Assembly: GCA_022419385.1 (NCBI GenBank)
Contig: JAJUBI010000007.1
Span: 2,141,768-2,205,767 of the forward strand
From: Paraconiothyrium sp. Pb-2020
Taxonomy: Eukaryota > Ascomycota > Dothideomycetes > Pleosporales > Didymosphaeriaceae
Direction: 5' to 3'
Length of the DNA stretch: 64,000 nt
The notes under the pieces are model-generated. The model had not been told where the DNA came from, ran no database searches, and worked only from the letters and a program-made list of their open reading frames with translations. Below, piece after piece: positions 1-11,236 of the stretch (the first letter of the stretch is position 1; each line of letters starts with the position of its first letter). The position numbers were made by a program, and so were the translations under genes.

Positions 1-47
1 GACTAAACTCGCGGAAGCAATAGCTTCTGAAGTCTCTATTCCTAAAT

Positions 48-1054
48 TCAGTAAAATGCGTACGCTCTAACCTCAATACTCTGCCTCGGAACCCCCGAGC
101 CTCGCGCACCCAGATCAAAAGAACAATGCGGTACAGCAAGTTCCTGACCCTTCTCCGAATCGTACGCTTGGAAGATTGCAATCTCAGAGTCCAGCTGATC
201 CGGCACCCAATACCACTTGTGCTCTGGATTGTAGTGCACCTGGAAAACCTCATTTGGCGACGGTGGGAAAGACTTCATCCACAACATAGAGGTCTTTCGA
301 GTGATTGACCGTATGAGAGTCAAGGTAGGCCATAGGGAAGTCGCGACAGGGGCCTGTGAGGGGCTTCCATATGCTGCAAGTGAGTGTTAGCGGGCCATTG
401 TATAGGCAAGATGGAAAGCGAGCATACTTGACGACTTGATATCGCGACTTAGCCACCTTCTCTTTGTCATCGCCAAAGTATTGCTCCAGTCTACTATCCA
501 ATTCTGCCGTCGTGTAGTCTACGCTTCGTTGATCATTTGCGCTACAGGAGCATGCATATCATCTTACCAATATGCGCTGAAAGCGATGGTTGTGCTTGGT
601 CTTCATTTTCCTCTCCAGCGTTTCTTTGTGGAAAAGACACGGCTCGTTTCGTAGCATCCAGTCGAAGATGGTGACGTCTTTAGCTCTAAGCGCTTTGCTT
701 AGGCCGCGATGTAGCTCGGGAAGGTAAACACTTTCTATCCATGAATCGTCGTCGAAGTGTTGCGGGTTCATCCCTTCACGACTCCGATTAGCAAATCGAT
801 AACGATCACAGAATCTTGATAATTGAGCTCACACCTTCGCTTTTCATGCTAGCGATCCGCATTCCATTCTGTGCATAGCTCAGAGGTGAGTTGCGCAGGT
901 CATGCATTTTGATGTTGTTGTAGGACTCAATCTTGAAGTTATTCTGAAGGAACCCTGGTGGAGCTGCATAATGAACGATGTAGCCTTTTTCCTCCGGAGG
1001 AATAGTCTCGTCTTTCACAACGTAGCGGACGGAAGCTAGAAGGTTATCGGCCAT
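48..1054 (-). pseudogene. AsaB/GA4-desaturase-like oxidoreductase, probably broken
   Basis: The translated pieces match the fungal AsaB/CmcJ-type family (often called GA4 desaturase or methyltransferase CmcJ-like), a group tied to secondary metabolism whose chemistry is uncertain. Family landmarks are visible in order: a start at 1054, FDWMLR, ANDQRS, QVVNIWKPL, MAYLDSHTV, YNPEHKWYW and the typical end RQSIEVRA. Exon 1 is 1054..835 and exon 2 starts at 773. A clean 54-nt intron joins QVV to NIWKPL. Two faults are seen. The frame carrying SHTVNHSKDLYVVDEVFPTVAK-like sequence hits TGA at 252..250, while the conserved EVFQVHYNPEH continues one base out of frame with no room for an intron. The exon 2/3 junction near 500-570 also cannot be joined in phase with a normal short intron, unless a weak donor inside exon 2 is used. 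I infer a recent pseudogene; an assembly indel is the alternative. Confidence 0.6.
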
Positions 1055-4046
1055 TTTGGGTGATCGGGATTCAGTATTCGAGTGGTGAGGTGAATGTCAA
1101 GAATGCCCCAGGAAGATGACTGAAAGGAAACCGAGCCTTTCAATACATTCGATGTTCTGATGCCTCGAGTTACTGCACGTTCGTTGTCGTTGCTGATTGC
1201 ATGCCAAGCACAAGGGGTGCATTGAGGTGCATGAGCACATTGGATTGCTTTAGCAATACGAGTATCTATACTTGCGTATCTACGCACCTGTGTTGTCCTC
1301 GGCATAGCCATAGCATAATCAAGGTTCGGATGAAGCTGGGCCCGCGACGTATTGCACCTGAGCAAGTTTGCGATGGTTGTTGCGAACAGCCATTGGATGG
1401 TCTGTTTCGCAGACCTGCATGTTCATTCCTGCTCCTTCGATGTAGGTGAGATCGTTTTGATTCTTATGGCCTTGTCTTTGGAACTAAAGAGCATGTGTAT
1501 CAATGTTTCCAAGCGTTAAATGGCCCAACCACGACCAGTAACAGCTAGAAGGAATACCATAATTGACGCACGCGCATATTAGAGCAAGAAGACGCAATGT
1601 GTTCATTAATTTATCATCTGCCGTATCATCTGCCGTCCACATAGTCGCTTGCACTACACCCTGAGCAAGATTGAACTGATCAACATAATCTCAAATTCGT
1701 TTGCAATGCAAACATCTTCTCATACCCGATCTCATGTCGTAACCGTAAAATCAACAAGCACTCCACTAACCTCAATCACATTCATCTCTTCAACAACAAT
1801 GGCCCCCACTCAGCCCTGGTAAGCTTGCTTCTATGCACTCAGACTCTCCAAGTGCTTATGCACATATAGGAAATCCGTCTGAGCCCCGACCGGAAACGTC
1901 GCCGACCAAGCCGATGTAATTCCAGAGGGAGTTTGTGCTGAGGTAGTTATCAATCAGCGTGCCTATGGCAGCCATGCTTCCAACACTAAGGGCCGCATTG
2001 TGCACCTTAAAGAATTGTAAGCGCTTGGTGACTGAGACCGAATTGAGAGACACTGACACATAGAGAAGAGTGGGATGAGATCTGGCCTGGAAAGGAAGCA
2101 GTGAAGCTGATGGTCTGCTTGACTTGGTGAGGTCTTGCAATGCTGGAAGTTGAAATCGGGATTTTTTGCGGTGCATCAGGTGGTGATGGTCAAGAAATCA
2201 GTATGTTCAGCTATATCTGGTTTGCGCCACTTAATACTGAAATCTCATGTTGTGTCTGTGGCTGTGTTCCTAAAAAACTCACGGTGGATAAATCTCCATT
2301 CTCATTCCGTACGCTCTGCCCAATTTTCATCACAAGAATTCCTATTAATTCTCCACTTTTCGTCTCTACAGGGGGAACTTCGAGTTTCCTTACCATCCCG
2401 CCATAGCCATGTCTGGATCAACGAACTAAAGCTATTTGCACAAACCGAGCCACGCCATCGTCCCTTTTGTCCTGCCCAACATTGAAATATCCCGAGTAAT
2501 ACGCGATCTGGCTAAGACATAATTGATCGCTATAGCCGGCAAACCGCCAGTAAGTGTGCCAGTCATACCTTGGAACACGGGAGCCTCTGACGACTTCGAC
2601 ACCTTGTTTAACTGCGCACTGAAGAGGGTGTCCAATGTCTACGGTTCCAGAAGCTTAGAAGTTGCACGACTGAGATCCGTGAATATTCGCATAGAGATCG
2701 CATGGGCATGTAAATCGCTCCGCTCCCGCCTTTCGCTCTTCATCATAGTCGGTGGGTATCTGAGCGAGTCCTGCCAACACTGGGTCAACACCCAACCTAT
2801 GACCAATCAGGACTGGATAAGGCGGAGGGCTATAAGAGGTGAGAAAATTGGTGCAAAAGCTAGTGTGAAGAAGATGTACTACTCGTCGGGATTTTGCGCG
2901 TCTGGCGAGGGCCATTTTGATTGTGGCGCAAGGGATCAGGCGGTGGGCCTGCTCTGAAGCGTTAGGATACAAGAATCGAGGTTTATATCTACAGGAGGAA
3001 AACTATCTCGATAGATACCTAGGCAAGTAGAAGATGCCTAGCATCTTCCTTCCCTCGCCACTTGTCGCTTCATATTAAAAACCTGTTCGAACGCTACGAT
3101 ACCTCTCTTTGCCAGCCCTGTACCCTACCTTGAGCAGAAGACTTGTTTCCGTCGGACGCATTAGCCTCGACGTACCCAAGTACCTTTCATTCATCATGTG
3201 TCGTTCTTTCTGAACATGACCATGGTACGGTAAGTGTCGCTTACATTATGGTCACAATATAACAGCACCGAACCAAGCCGGAAAACGAGCAGTACGAGAG
3301 GGTATAGTCGACTAAGCCCACTGCCGAACGTACCGTCCGCTGTACCGATCCTCTTGGCGGTGCCCTGTTAAGGCATTAAGAAGAGGTTGCAATATGCCAT
3401 GTTGCCGAAAAACAGATAATACACAGCCAGAATTAGTTTGTCATCCTCATTGAGTCGTACAGTAACGAGATCGTGGAGGTAGTGGAGAACGACGAAGCAT
3501 TGTTTTTGTGTACCCACAGCAAACAACCGCCCACAAACACCACGTCAAGCACTAGTGTACAAACCCAATCGCATTACAAAATGACAAGACCAACGGAGCC
3601 CAACTTTTCAAAGTTGCACGTGAGTCCCCCATAAGAGACACAAGCACGCGCAACACTACCCATACCGAAAGTGAAGGACACCGCTGCGAAGTGTATCGGA
3701 ATCATGATATTCCTAAAACCAGGGAAGCAAGACCGGAGTGAAAAACAAAGTGTTTGGATTTTCTCATAGGCCATAGGGTACCCAAAGGTCCAAAATCGTC
3801 CATGATTCCACCAAAAGATACCGTTGGCAAGGGCAGGCCATGAGAAGTCCATAAGAGTACTGATCGACCGAGGTACCATACTGATCACATATGATGGTAG
3901 GCTTCGACATGTGAAGTGAGCTGAAATGCCAGAGAGATATAATTCCCCTCACATCTGGTGATACGTGCCGATGGAGGGATACAACTCCCCCTCACATCCG
4001 ATGATACAAATCGATGTGCCGGTCATCCGGTCTGTGTATTATTCTA
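1055..4046. other. Gene-poor stretch, no supported gene
   Basis: No complete gene could be built here. On the minus strand, pieces between about 2970 and 1860 look mildly protein-like and shift frame repeatedly (for example the segments ending near 2655, 2432 and 1856), so a degraded multi-exon gene is possible, but I recognise no family. A start-like context at about 1800 (ATGGCCCCC followed by a GTAAG donor) leads only to a 27-codon reading frame. A hydrophobic minus-strand reading frame at 3888..3574 has no recognisable relative. An imperfect tandem repeat at 3932-4016 is listed separately. Confidence 0.4.
3932..4016. repeat. Imperfect tandem duplication, about 42-43 bp unit x2
   Basis: Two adjacent copies (3932-3973 and 3974-4016) share the core CCCTCACATC and the flanks GAGxGATA and GATGATAC/GGTGATAC, each ending in CGATG. 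Most differences are C/T or A/G transitions. The pair lies just downstream of the stop of the RRM protein gene on the minus strand. Confidence 0.75.
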
Positions 4047-5345
4047 CTAGTAACGGCCGCGAGGAGGGTAGTCGCCCTCGTATGGAGGACGCCCGCCCGG
4101 GGAGCGGGGACGTCCGCCGCCACCACGAGGTGATGGCGGGCGTGCTTCGTACGGGGGACGGCCGTGGCCGTTCATGTAAGGGTCATCGTAGCGGCGCGGA
4201 GGAGGTCCACGGGACTCGTACGGGTCTGCGTCATATCGAGGACGGGGAGCGCTGAAATCATCAGCGGGGCCTCGGCGGGGAGGCGAACGCCCATACCTAT
4301 CGCGACTATCATAGAAGTCACGTGGTGGAGGCGTACGACGGCGGTAGTCTTCGCGACGAGGGCTGTAGCCTCGCGGCGGACCGCGACGGTCATAATAATC
4401 GTCATATGGTGCCGGTGGGTAGCCACGACGGCCCATAGGAGAGCGCGAACGATACCTGTCACGACCGCGATCATCTGGTCCACCCGGCCCACCGTAGGGT
4501 GCGCGAGGCTTGAACGGAGGAGGCGGAGGCGGGTCGGAAACATCCTGGGTACACTTGACCTCTTGTCCCTTGAACTCACGACGGTCGAGCTTCTCGACAG
4601 CTGTCTGGAGATCAGTGGCCGTCTCGTACTCGACAAATCTGCCCCCGCGTCAGAACTGAAGATGATACTGTGTCGCAGGAGGCTCACCCAGTGCCGTCGC
4701 GTTCGCGGCCAACTTCGGAGTAGACGACGTCCAATCCAGACTGACGGGCAAAGTCTTTCAGATCCTGTAGACGCGAGGTTAAAGGGAATCCAAAATCCAG
4801 AGACGCAGGAACGGGGGGCACGCTGAACAAAGCCTTTCCAGATTGCGGGTATATGGCCCTAACCGGAAAGACAGGAAATCCAAGAATCGGGGTATCTAAC
4901 CTGCCAGCTGGTCTCCACGGGAAGATTGGCAATCCTCATCCTGAACGGAGTACGGCGAGGACGCGGGGCGGCGCGCTCGTGCGGCGTAAAGTTTTCGTTG
5001 CGACGGGATCCGCGCGCAAATTGGACGATAAGGCGCTCGCCCATGAAGTCGGAACCATCTATAACAGTCAGGTGGTGTAAGAGGCGTCAATGGCTACTGT
5101 ACATACGGAAGGCTGAGGCAAGTTAGCGTGTATTGAGATCATATCATGAGCTAATATAGCTTACCTGGGACAACGTCGCGCGCATCCATCGCGTCCTTGT
5201 ACTCTATGAAGCCGAAGCCGTTCATGAGCTTGATCTCGGTGATCTCGCCCGTGCCATGGGTCTGGAAATGGGCCTCGACGTCGGCCTTGGTGGCGTTACG
5301 CGGGAGGTTGCCCAAGTAGAGGCGGGTGCTCGAGACCTCAGTCAT
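4047..5345 (-). CDS. SR-like RNA-binding protein with two RRMs (Npl3/Srp2 type)
   Basis: Four exons join in frame: 5345..5165, 5058..4901, 4764..4688 and 4638..4047, giving 335 aa. RRM1 is N-terminal, with RNP2-like RLYLGNLP and RNP1-like GFGFIEYKD. RRM2 contains LPVETSWQDLKDFARQSGLD followed by GTGFVEYE. The SWQDLKD motif is the hallmark of the second, pseudo-type RRM of SR proteins such as yeast Npl3 and S. pombe Srp2. The last roughly 140 residues are a disordered Arg/Gly/Pro/Tyr/Ser tail with repeated RGPP, YDD and SPR motifs, suited to Arg methylation and SR-kinase phosphorylation. By family it acts in pre-mRNA splicing and mRNA export in the nucleus. Every intron has GT..AG borders and the phases fit exactly. 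Which SR paralogue it is remains uncertain. Confidence 0.9.
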
Positions 5346-6365
5346 ATTGGCTTTGTGCGGTCCTTGTCAGTGGTAACCTAGCTTGGAGCTGGAAGTGAGC
5401 GAGAGGTGCAGAATGGAAGAAGCCTATGCAGAATACAATCGGAACTCAAGGCCAAGCGGGATGGGGCTGCGACAGTAAAAGACGCGAAAGCAAGCGGGCT
5501 GGCCAGACTGCGCGGAGGCAGGTTCCCAGGGAGAAGCGCGAGTCGGACATGGTAGAGAGCAGCGGCGTGTCGTACCTTGGAGAGCAACTGATGGCCTGGA
5601 TGGAAAGGATACGACCTGTAGAAATGGGTCGGGCGACACAGTCGAAGCCTTGCACGGTGGGGCCTAGATATGTCTGCGTGCTCTGATGGACAGGTATAGG
5701 CCAGACAAGACCAGCAACGGGTAGTAGAGATGAGGCGGGAGGCGGGGTTAGATGGAGCGCCGGTGAAGAAGGCGAGGCGGTGCAGGCGTCAATCGGTTGA
5801 GTGAAGCGTCTTCAGTGCTTGGCACACATGTCCGTGCGCAGCTAGCGAAGGCTGGAGATTGCAAGAGCTGGACAACTGCACCAGTGTGAGATGGAAGTAA
5901 AAGATGGTGACGATGTAACAGATATAAAGGTATACGAACTAGGTCCCTGGGTGTTGGGACAACGCATCACACGGCTAAGCCTTTCGTTCTACGACGCTAT
6001 TCGTAGGTCGCGCACACCGAAGTAGTTTTGGGCACCAAAGAACGGCTCACTGCTCAGCCCGTTTAGGAAGTCGGGGTCAGCTCAATGGCTTGAGTTAAGT
6101 ATTGACGTAGCTCAACAATATAATTGCTCTTGATCCCTGGTAGAGCCTATATGCAACGGGACGTTTTTGAACAAACCGGTGGTAGCCAAAAAAATGCATC
6201 GATCGGTGGCCTTGCTAGGCGTGCCCGGTATCCAGACATGGCCACCGTAGGGATTCTCGATCCATGCCTAGAGTACAAGTACAGGGTCTCGATTGAGCCA
6301 CAGGTATACCAACAACTCCGCGTATTTTAAAACCCAACAATGCAGTACAGAAGGAGTCTATCAGT
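5346..6365. other. Intergenic: 5' region of the RRM gene and 3' region of ETF-QO
   Basis: No coding sequence is supported. The stretch next to 5346 is GC-rich and is probably the 5' UTR and promoter of the RRM gene on the minus strand. The other end is the downstream region of ETF-QO. Reading frames seen here are short and start without context. Confidence 0.5.
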
Positions 6366-8300
6366 TTAGGTCAATACATACTTGGGACCCTCGCCGCCCT
6401 GCGGAGTGACCCAGTTGATATCCTGATCCGGTACTTTGATATCGCAGGTCTTGCAGTGCACGCAGCTGCGTGGATGTTAGCCCTGCCATGCACATAATGC
6501 TGGGTTGTGAACCTACTTTTGGGCGTTGATCTGAAACCTGACGCCCAGTTCCTTGCTGTCGTCCTCCACATACTCGTAAACGCCGGCGGGGCAGAAGCGA
6601 TTTTCAACGCCCTTGTACTTGGGCCACTCCTTCTGAGCATGTGCATCCCAGTCTTTTACCTGCAAGTGGACGGGCTGATCTTCCTCGTGATTGGTGCCAC
6701 TCCGGCTGACACTTGTCAAAATATCGAAGCTGATCTTGCCGTCTGGCTTAGGGTATTCGATCTTCTGGCATTCTCCCGCGGTCTTCGTGGCGGCATAGTC
6801 TGGTTTTCCATGCTTTAATGTCCAGGGCGCCTTGCCTCGGAGAATATATGCCTCCAGACCTGAATAGAGCACCCCGCCAAAGAACCCAAGTGGACTGTGG
6901 AAAGAAGGTCGCATGTTTCGAACTTGCTTTAGCTCTGACCAAATGGTCGAGTTGCGTAGTTTTTCCTCGTAGTCATACAGGAATACAGAGCCCTCTGCGC
7001 TGCCCTTCAGAGCGTCCCAGGTCGCTTCCGCAGCAAGCATACCAGATCGCATAGCTGTGTGCGTACCCTTGATCTTTGGCACGTTCAGGAATCCTGCGGT
7101 GTCGCCAATCAAAGCACCACCGGGGAAAGCGCATTTTGGTATTGACTGGAAGCCACCCTCTACGAGCGTCCTAGCACCATAAGATATGCACTTGCCTCCC
7201 TCTAGCACATCTCGGTAGAAAGGGTGGTGCTTCATTTTCTGGAACTCGCCATAGGGCGCCAGCCATGGATTGGGGTAGTCAAGGCCTGTGACCAAGCCGA
7301 TGCTCACCATGTTGTCTCCGAAGTGATACATCCAGCCACCACCATAGGTGTCCCTAGGAAGGGGATATCCCAATGAGTGACAGATCAGGCCGGACTGGAA
7401 CTTCTCCGGTTGTATCTCCCATATTTCCTTGATACCAAGAGCGTATGTCTGATGCTGGCTGTCACGTCTCAAGTCGTACTTCTTGATGACTTGTTTCGAG
7501 AGACTGCCGTGGCAACCCTCTCCAAGCAGCGTCACGCGAGCATGGAATTCCATGCCACGCTCGAACGAGTCCTTGGGCGTACCTTCCCTTGATATGCCGA
7601 GGTCGTTTGTTGCAACGCCCTTGACGGCGCCTTGGTGGTCATAGAGTATTTCCGAGGCGGCAAAGCCAGGATATACCTCCACGCCAACCTCTTCTGCCCG
7701 CTCACCAAGCCATTTGACCAGCTGGTTCAGGCTTATTATGTAGTTGCCGTGGTTGTTCATCTGTGGAGGCTTTGGCATCCACATCGAGCCCGTCTTGGTC
7801 AAGAAGCGCAGGCGATCTTCTTTGGCGGGTGTGATGTGTTCGTAGCGGTTAGGGTTATCCTCTGACTTCCAGTCGGGAAGAAGCTCATCGAGGGCGGACG
7901 GCTCCATGACGTTGCCAGAGACAATGTGGTCACCCAATTCTCCGGCTTTCTCAAGTACTAGCACTCGAAAGTCTTCATTGCCAGCCTCGTTTGCCAGCTG
8001 CTTCAACTTGATAGCCGCCGACAGCCCCGCAGGCCCGCCACCAACGATGCAGACATCGACCTCGTCTGATTCACGGTCGATTTGGCGTGGGTCGTCATCG
8101 CGAACTTGGGCGAACCTAGATCGAGGGGTGGAGGAGATGGCTCTTCGCTGGCCAGCAACAAGCTGCGCGGGACGGTACGACACCCACAGTGACTGCGTTG
8201 GCTGCGTGGTGCAAGAAAATGTACGAGGCGCAAACTTCACGGAGCGTGGCGACGAGAAGATGCGTCGTGGCAGCGATGCTGCGAGTGACCGGGGAGCCAT
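6366..8300 (-). CDS. CIR2: Electron transfer flavoprotein-ubiquinone oxidoreductase, mitochondrial
   Basis: Two exons, 8300..6517 and 6465..6366, join as INAQ|NCVHCKTC to give 627 aa, the usual family length. It passes electrons from reduced ETF (fatty-acid and amino-acid dehydrogenases) to ubiquinone at the inner mitochondrial membrane. The N-terminus is Arg/Ser-rich and fits a mitochondrial presequence. A Rossmann FAD motif VCIVGGGPAGLSAA lies at about residues 83-96. The C-terminal 4Fe-4S domain has its first Cys in NRFCPAGVYEY and the other three in NCVHCKTCDIK, the last group lying across the intron. The tail DINWVTPQGGEGPKY is nearly invariant in the family. It appears intact. Confidence 0.96.
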
Positions 8301-9873
8301 TGGAGCAGGTGCGGTGAAAGCGCAGGAGTGACGCCAAGGAAAGAAAGAAGCTCACAACCCCATTCTTGAACTGAGGACTCGCATCAATTCATGACGATGT
8401 TGCCGGCTTCGGCTGCTCTCTCCGGAAACCGAGGTTGCGCTAACCCGAACATGGATCTCGCTGGTTATCAACCGACAATACGCGCCTCTTGACTGGCCGC
8501 CCGATTGAAGACGCCGTCTTTTCGAATGTCGCGACTACATGGTCTGGAAAAGCAAGGTGGGACCACAGACTCCGTCCCAAGTGAATACCATACAAGTGGT
8601 GGAGGCCGGAGAAAATAGACAATTTGCAGCGACATGTTTCTCGGAGTCCTCTGTTTGTCGCCAGGCGCATACTCCCGGACGAGCGCTGTATCAGAGTCTT
8701 GGCTATTCGGTTTCACCGTTCGCTTCCGTCACTGACTGTGCTTTCTTCACAATTCGCATCACCTTCTCCCAGCCGCGCTCCTGGGTGGTATTATAACTGG
8801 GTCGTTGCTCACAGCCGTTTGCTGCCGAGACGCGAAAGAAGTGACAACCGCCTATCAGCTTGCACGCACCGCCTTAGGGTGTGGGAGACTGATCGAAGCC
8901 AGAACGTCGGCGTGAAATGAAACCCAGCCTGGGCATCTGGATCATCGCTGCTGTACATGTTTGTTCAAGACGACAGATTCCTGCACTGCGCCAAAGGTGA
9001 CGCGTTCAGAACGACGGCAGAGAAACGATCCGGGTGAGATGCTGAAAAGCAACCAGACTCCAAGGCAAGGATATACGCGCCTTTGCAACAACGCACAATT
9101 AACACGCTCGGCGCGCAGCCTCACGTGTGTGCACCCCGGTGGGCGATGTGAGGCTCCCAGTTGTGACGCCCCCCCTCGCCTCGGCCCACCCTGAGACCGG
9201 GCAAGCTTCACGCACCCCTGGTCGGTTGCATGCCTCAGTCACACCAAACTCATGCGTTTGAACAAGCTTTCCCGCTCGATCCCCCGCATCCTGGCCTGGC
9301 TGCAACAAGATCTCCGACAACAGACGTTGGGGCTACAGTTTGACATCGCTCGACGGGATTGGTCCGCCCAGGTCCCGCCAACATCATTGGCTGTGCCATG
9401 ACCCTGGCTCGGCGTCATTCAGAACTCTTTCCACGTTTTCCTTGCCCGATCTCCTATTCCAGCCCACATGTTCGATGCCTGGGCCAAGCTTTCGTTCCTG
9501 TAACGGAAAATTGGGGGTGCTGGAGTAGACTTTCCCTGCGAGCCTGGCAACCTCAGGGCTTCTCAGGCATGGAGTGTTAGATGCACACGGGATCTGCCCA
9601 GACGAGGATCTGGCTGCTTGTCTTGTCGACATGACATAGGTTCGCTTCTAAAAATGCACGCCAGGTCAAAGCGACTCGAGGGTATAAATCCCATCGTCGA
9701 CTGTCACACTCATAAATTCTTCACTCCATCTCCACCCCCAGTTCAGTCCTTTGGTCTCTTCAGTGCAGGGCACTTGTCATCACATTCCTTTCTTGGAGAG
9801 CTGAGCTCACTGTTTATTGTCTTCAACGTTCATTTGCCTTCTTCGTCACCACTTCCTCAGATACTTCTTCACC
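8301..9873. other. Intergenic 1.6 kb between divergent genes
   Basis: This holds the promoters of ETF-QO (minus) and the secreted repeat protein (plus). No coding region is supported. A TATA box near 9683 is listed separately, and pyrimidine-rich sequence precedes the start codon at 9874. Confidence 0.5.
9683..9688 (+). promoter_or_regulatory. TATA box of the secreted repeat protein gene
   Basis: TATAAA within GGGTATAAATCCC, about 190 bp upstream of the start codon at 9874. It is followed by a C/T-rich leader, the usual layout of a strongly expressed fungal gene. Confidence 0.5.
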
Positions 9874-11236
9874 ATGAAGACCTCGATCCCTCTCCTCACT
9901 CTCCTTTCTGCGGCTCTCGTCACCGCAGCCCCGGCCCCCTTCGTTAAGCCTGGACCTGTCGTCACAACCGGCACCGAAGATGTTGCCATTCCCCAGCCCA
10001 ATATCGGTCGCCGTGAGGTCGTCGCAGATTTCGAAAAGCGAGCCCTCCAACTTCGAGATGCTCTTATAATAGCGCGTGGCGCTAAGGACAGCAACGCCGA
10101 TGCCGCAGTCGCAGCTGCAGCCGCAGGTCAAGACAACCAGGCAGCAGCAGGACAGAATGACCAGGTGAGTAGCGCGCTTGTGGGTTCCATCGGCTACAAG
10201 AAAAGCAACTAATATATGGGATCAGACTGCCCAAGCGGCACAGGGCAAGAAGAACAAGAACGGCGGCAACAATGCTGCGGCGGATCAACAGGCGGCGGCT
10301 GCTAGTGGTGGAAATGCGAATGTCAATGCAGGAGGTCAGTCGTTTCCCAAAATGATCTTCTATATCGTGTCTGACCATCTCCTAGATGCTGCAACCGGCT
10401 CAGCTGCGAGCAACACCACTGCTGCAACTGGTAATGCTGGGGCTGCAACTGGTACGTAGAGCCCAGGCACGATGTCGATATGTCTTGCGCATAGATGCCT
10501 CGTACCTAACTCCACCCTTCCTACATACACTGACCTCGCACCTTCTAGGCAAGGGAAAGAAAGGCAAGAAGAACAAGGGCAACGCAGCAGCGGCCCAGGC
10601 TGCGCAAGGCTCGGCCGCGAGCAATGCGACCGATGCGACGAGCGCAGGAAATGCCGCAACCGGTAGTGAGGTGACCCTTGTGTACGATCGCTCACACATT
10701 CACTGACCACCCTCTAGAAGCAAAGAAGAACAAGAAGGGTAAGAACAAAGGCAATGCCGCAGCGGCAGGGCAAGCCAACAGTGAGTCTCCTCCGAGATCT
10801 TCAACAGCACGTCAAGTAACCATCTACAGACGCCACCGCCGCCGCTGGAGGCGCTACTCTAGTCAGCAACGGCACTGCAGTAGCAGGAAACGGGACTGCT
10901 AATGGAGGAAATGGGAAAAAAGGTCAGAAGGGCAAGAAGAACAATGGAAATGCAGCCAACCAGGCGGGAGCAAATGCCCAAGCCAATGCTAACGGCGCTA
11001 CCCTAGAGGAAGCCCTCGCCGCCCTTCAGCAGGGCGCAGGAGCTGGCGGAGCCGGCGCAGGAGCCGGCAGTGCTACCGACATCGTGTCTCAACTCACCAG
11101 CGCTCTCTCAGGGATCTTGGGAGGAGGTGCTGGAGCAGCTGGAGGTGCCGAAGCGGCGGGTGCACAGGCCCAGGGTCTTCAGCTCGCTGGCCTCAATGTC
11201 GCTGGACTAGGCAAAGGCAAGAACAACAAGAACTAA
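9874..11236 (+). CDS. Secreted Ala/Lys/Asn/Gly-rich repeat protein with cassette exons
   Basis: Six exons fit by phase: 9874-10164, 10226-10334, 10386-10451, 10549-10662, 10718-10780 and 10830-11236 (349 aa). The start MKTSIPLLTLLSAALVTAAP is a clear signal peptide. A dibasic site FEKR|ALQLRDAL around residues 54-57 suggests Kex2 processing. The rest is low-complexity: alanine runs alternating with basic modules such as GKKNKNGG, GKGKKGKKNKGN, KKNKKGKNKGN and GKKGQKGKKNNGN. The last exon adds an amphipathic segment (LEEALAALQQ), a Gly/Ala stretch and the basic end GKGKNNKN. Exons 3-5 each begin and end in phase 1 and are multiples of three, so they can be gained, lost or skipped without changing frame. 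I know no family for it. A cell-wall, surface or cationic secreted role is a guess. Confidence 0.8.

Noticed and set aside
3574..3888. 104-codon hydrophobic minus-strand frame
   Set aside because: No signal peptide pattern, family or promoter was identified. Hydrophobicity alone is not enough.
4164..4826. Arg/Thr-rich 220-codon plus-strand frame, and a 171-codon minus frame 4687..4172
   Set aside because: Both are alternative frames of the repetitive Arg/Gly/Pro/Tyr tail of the RRM protein.
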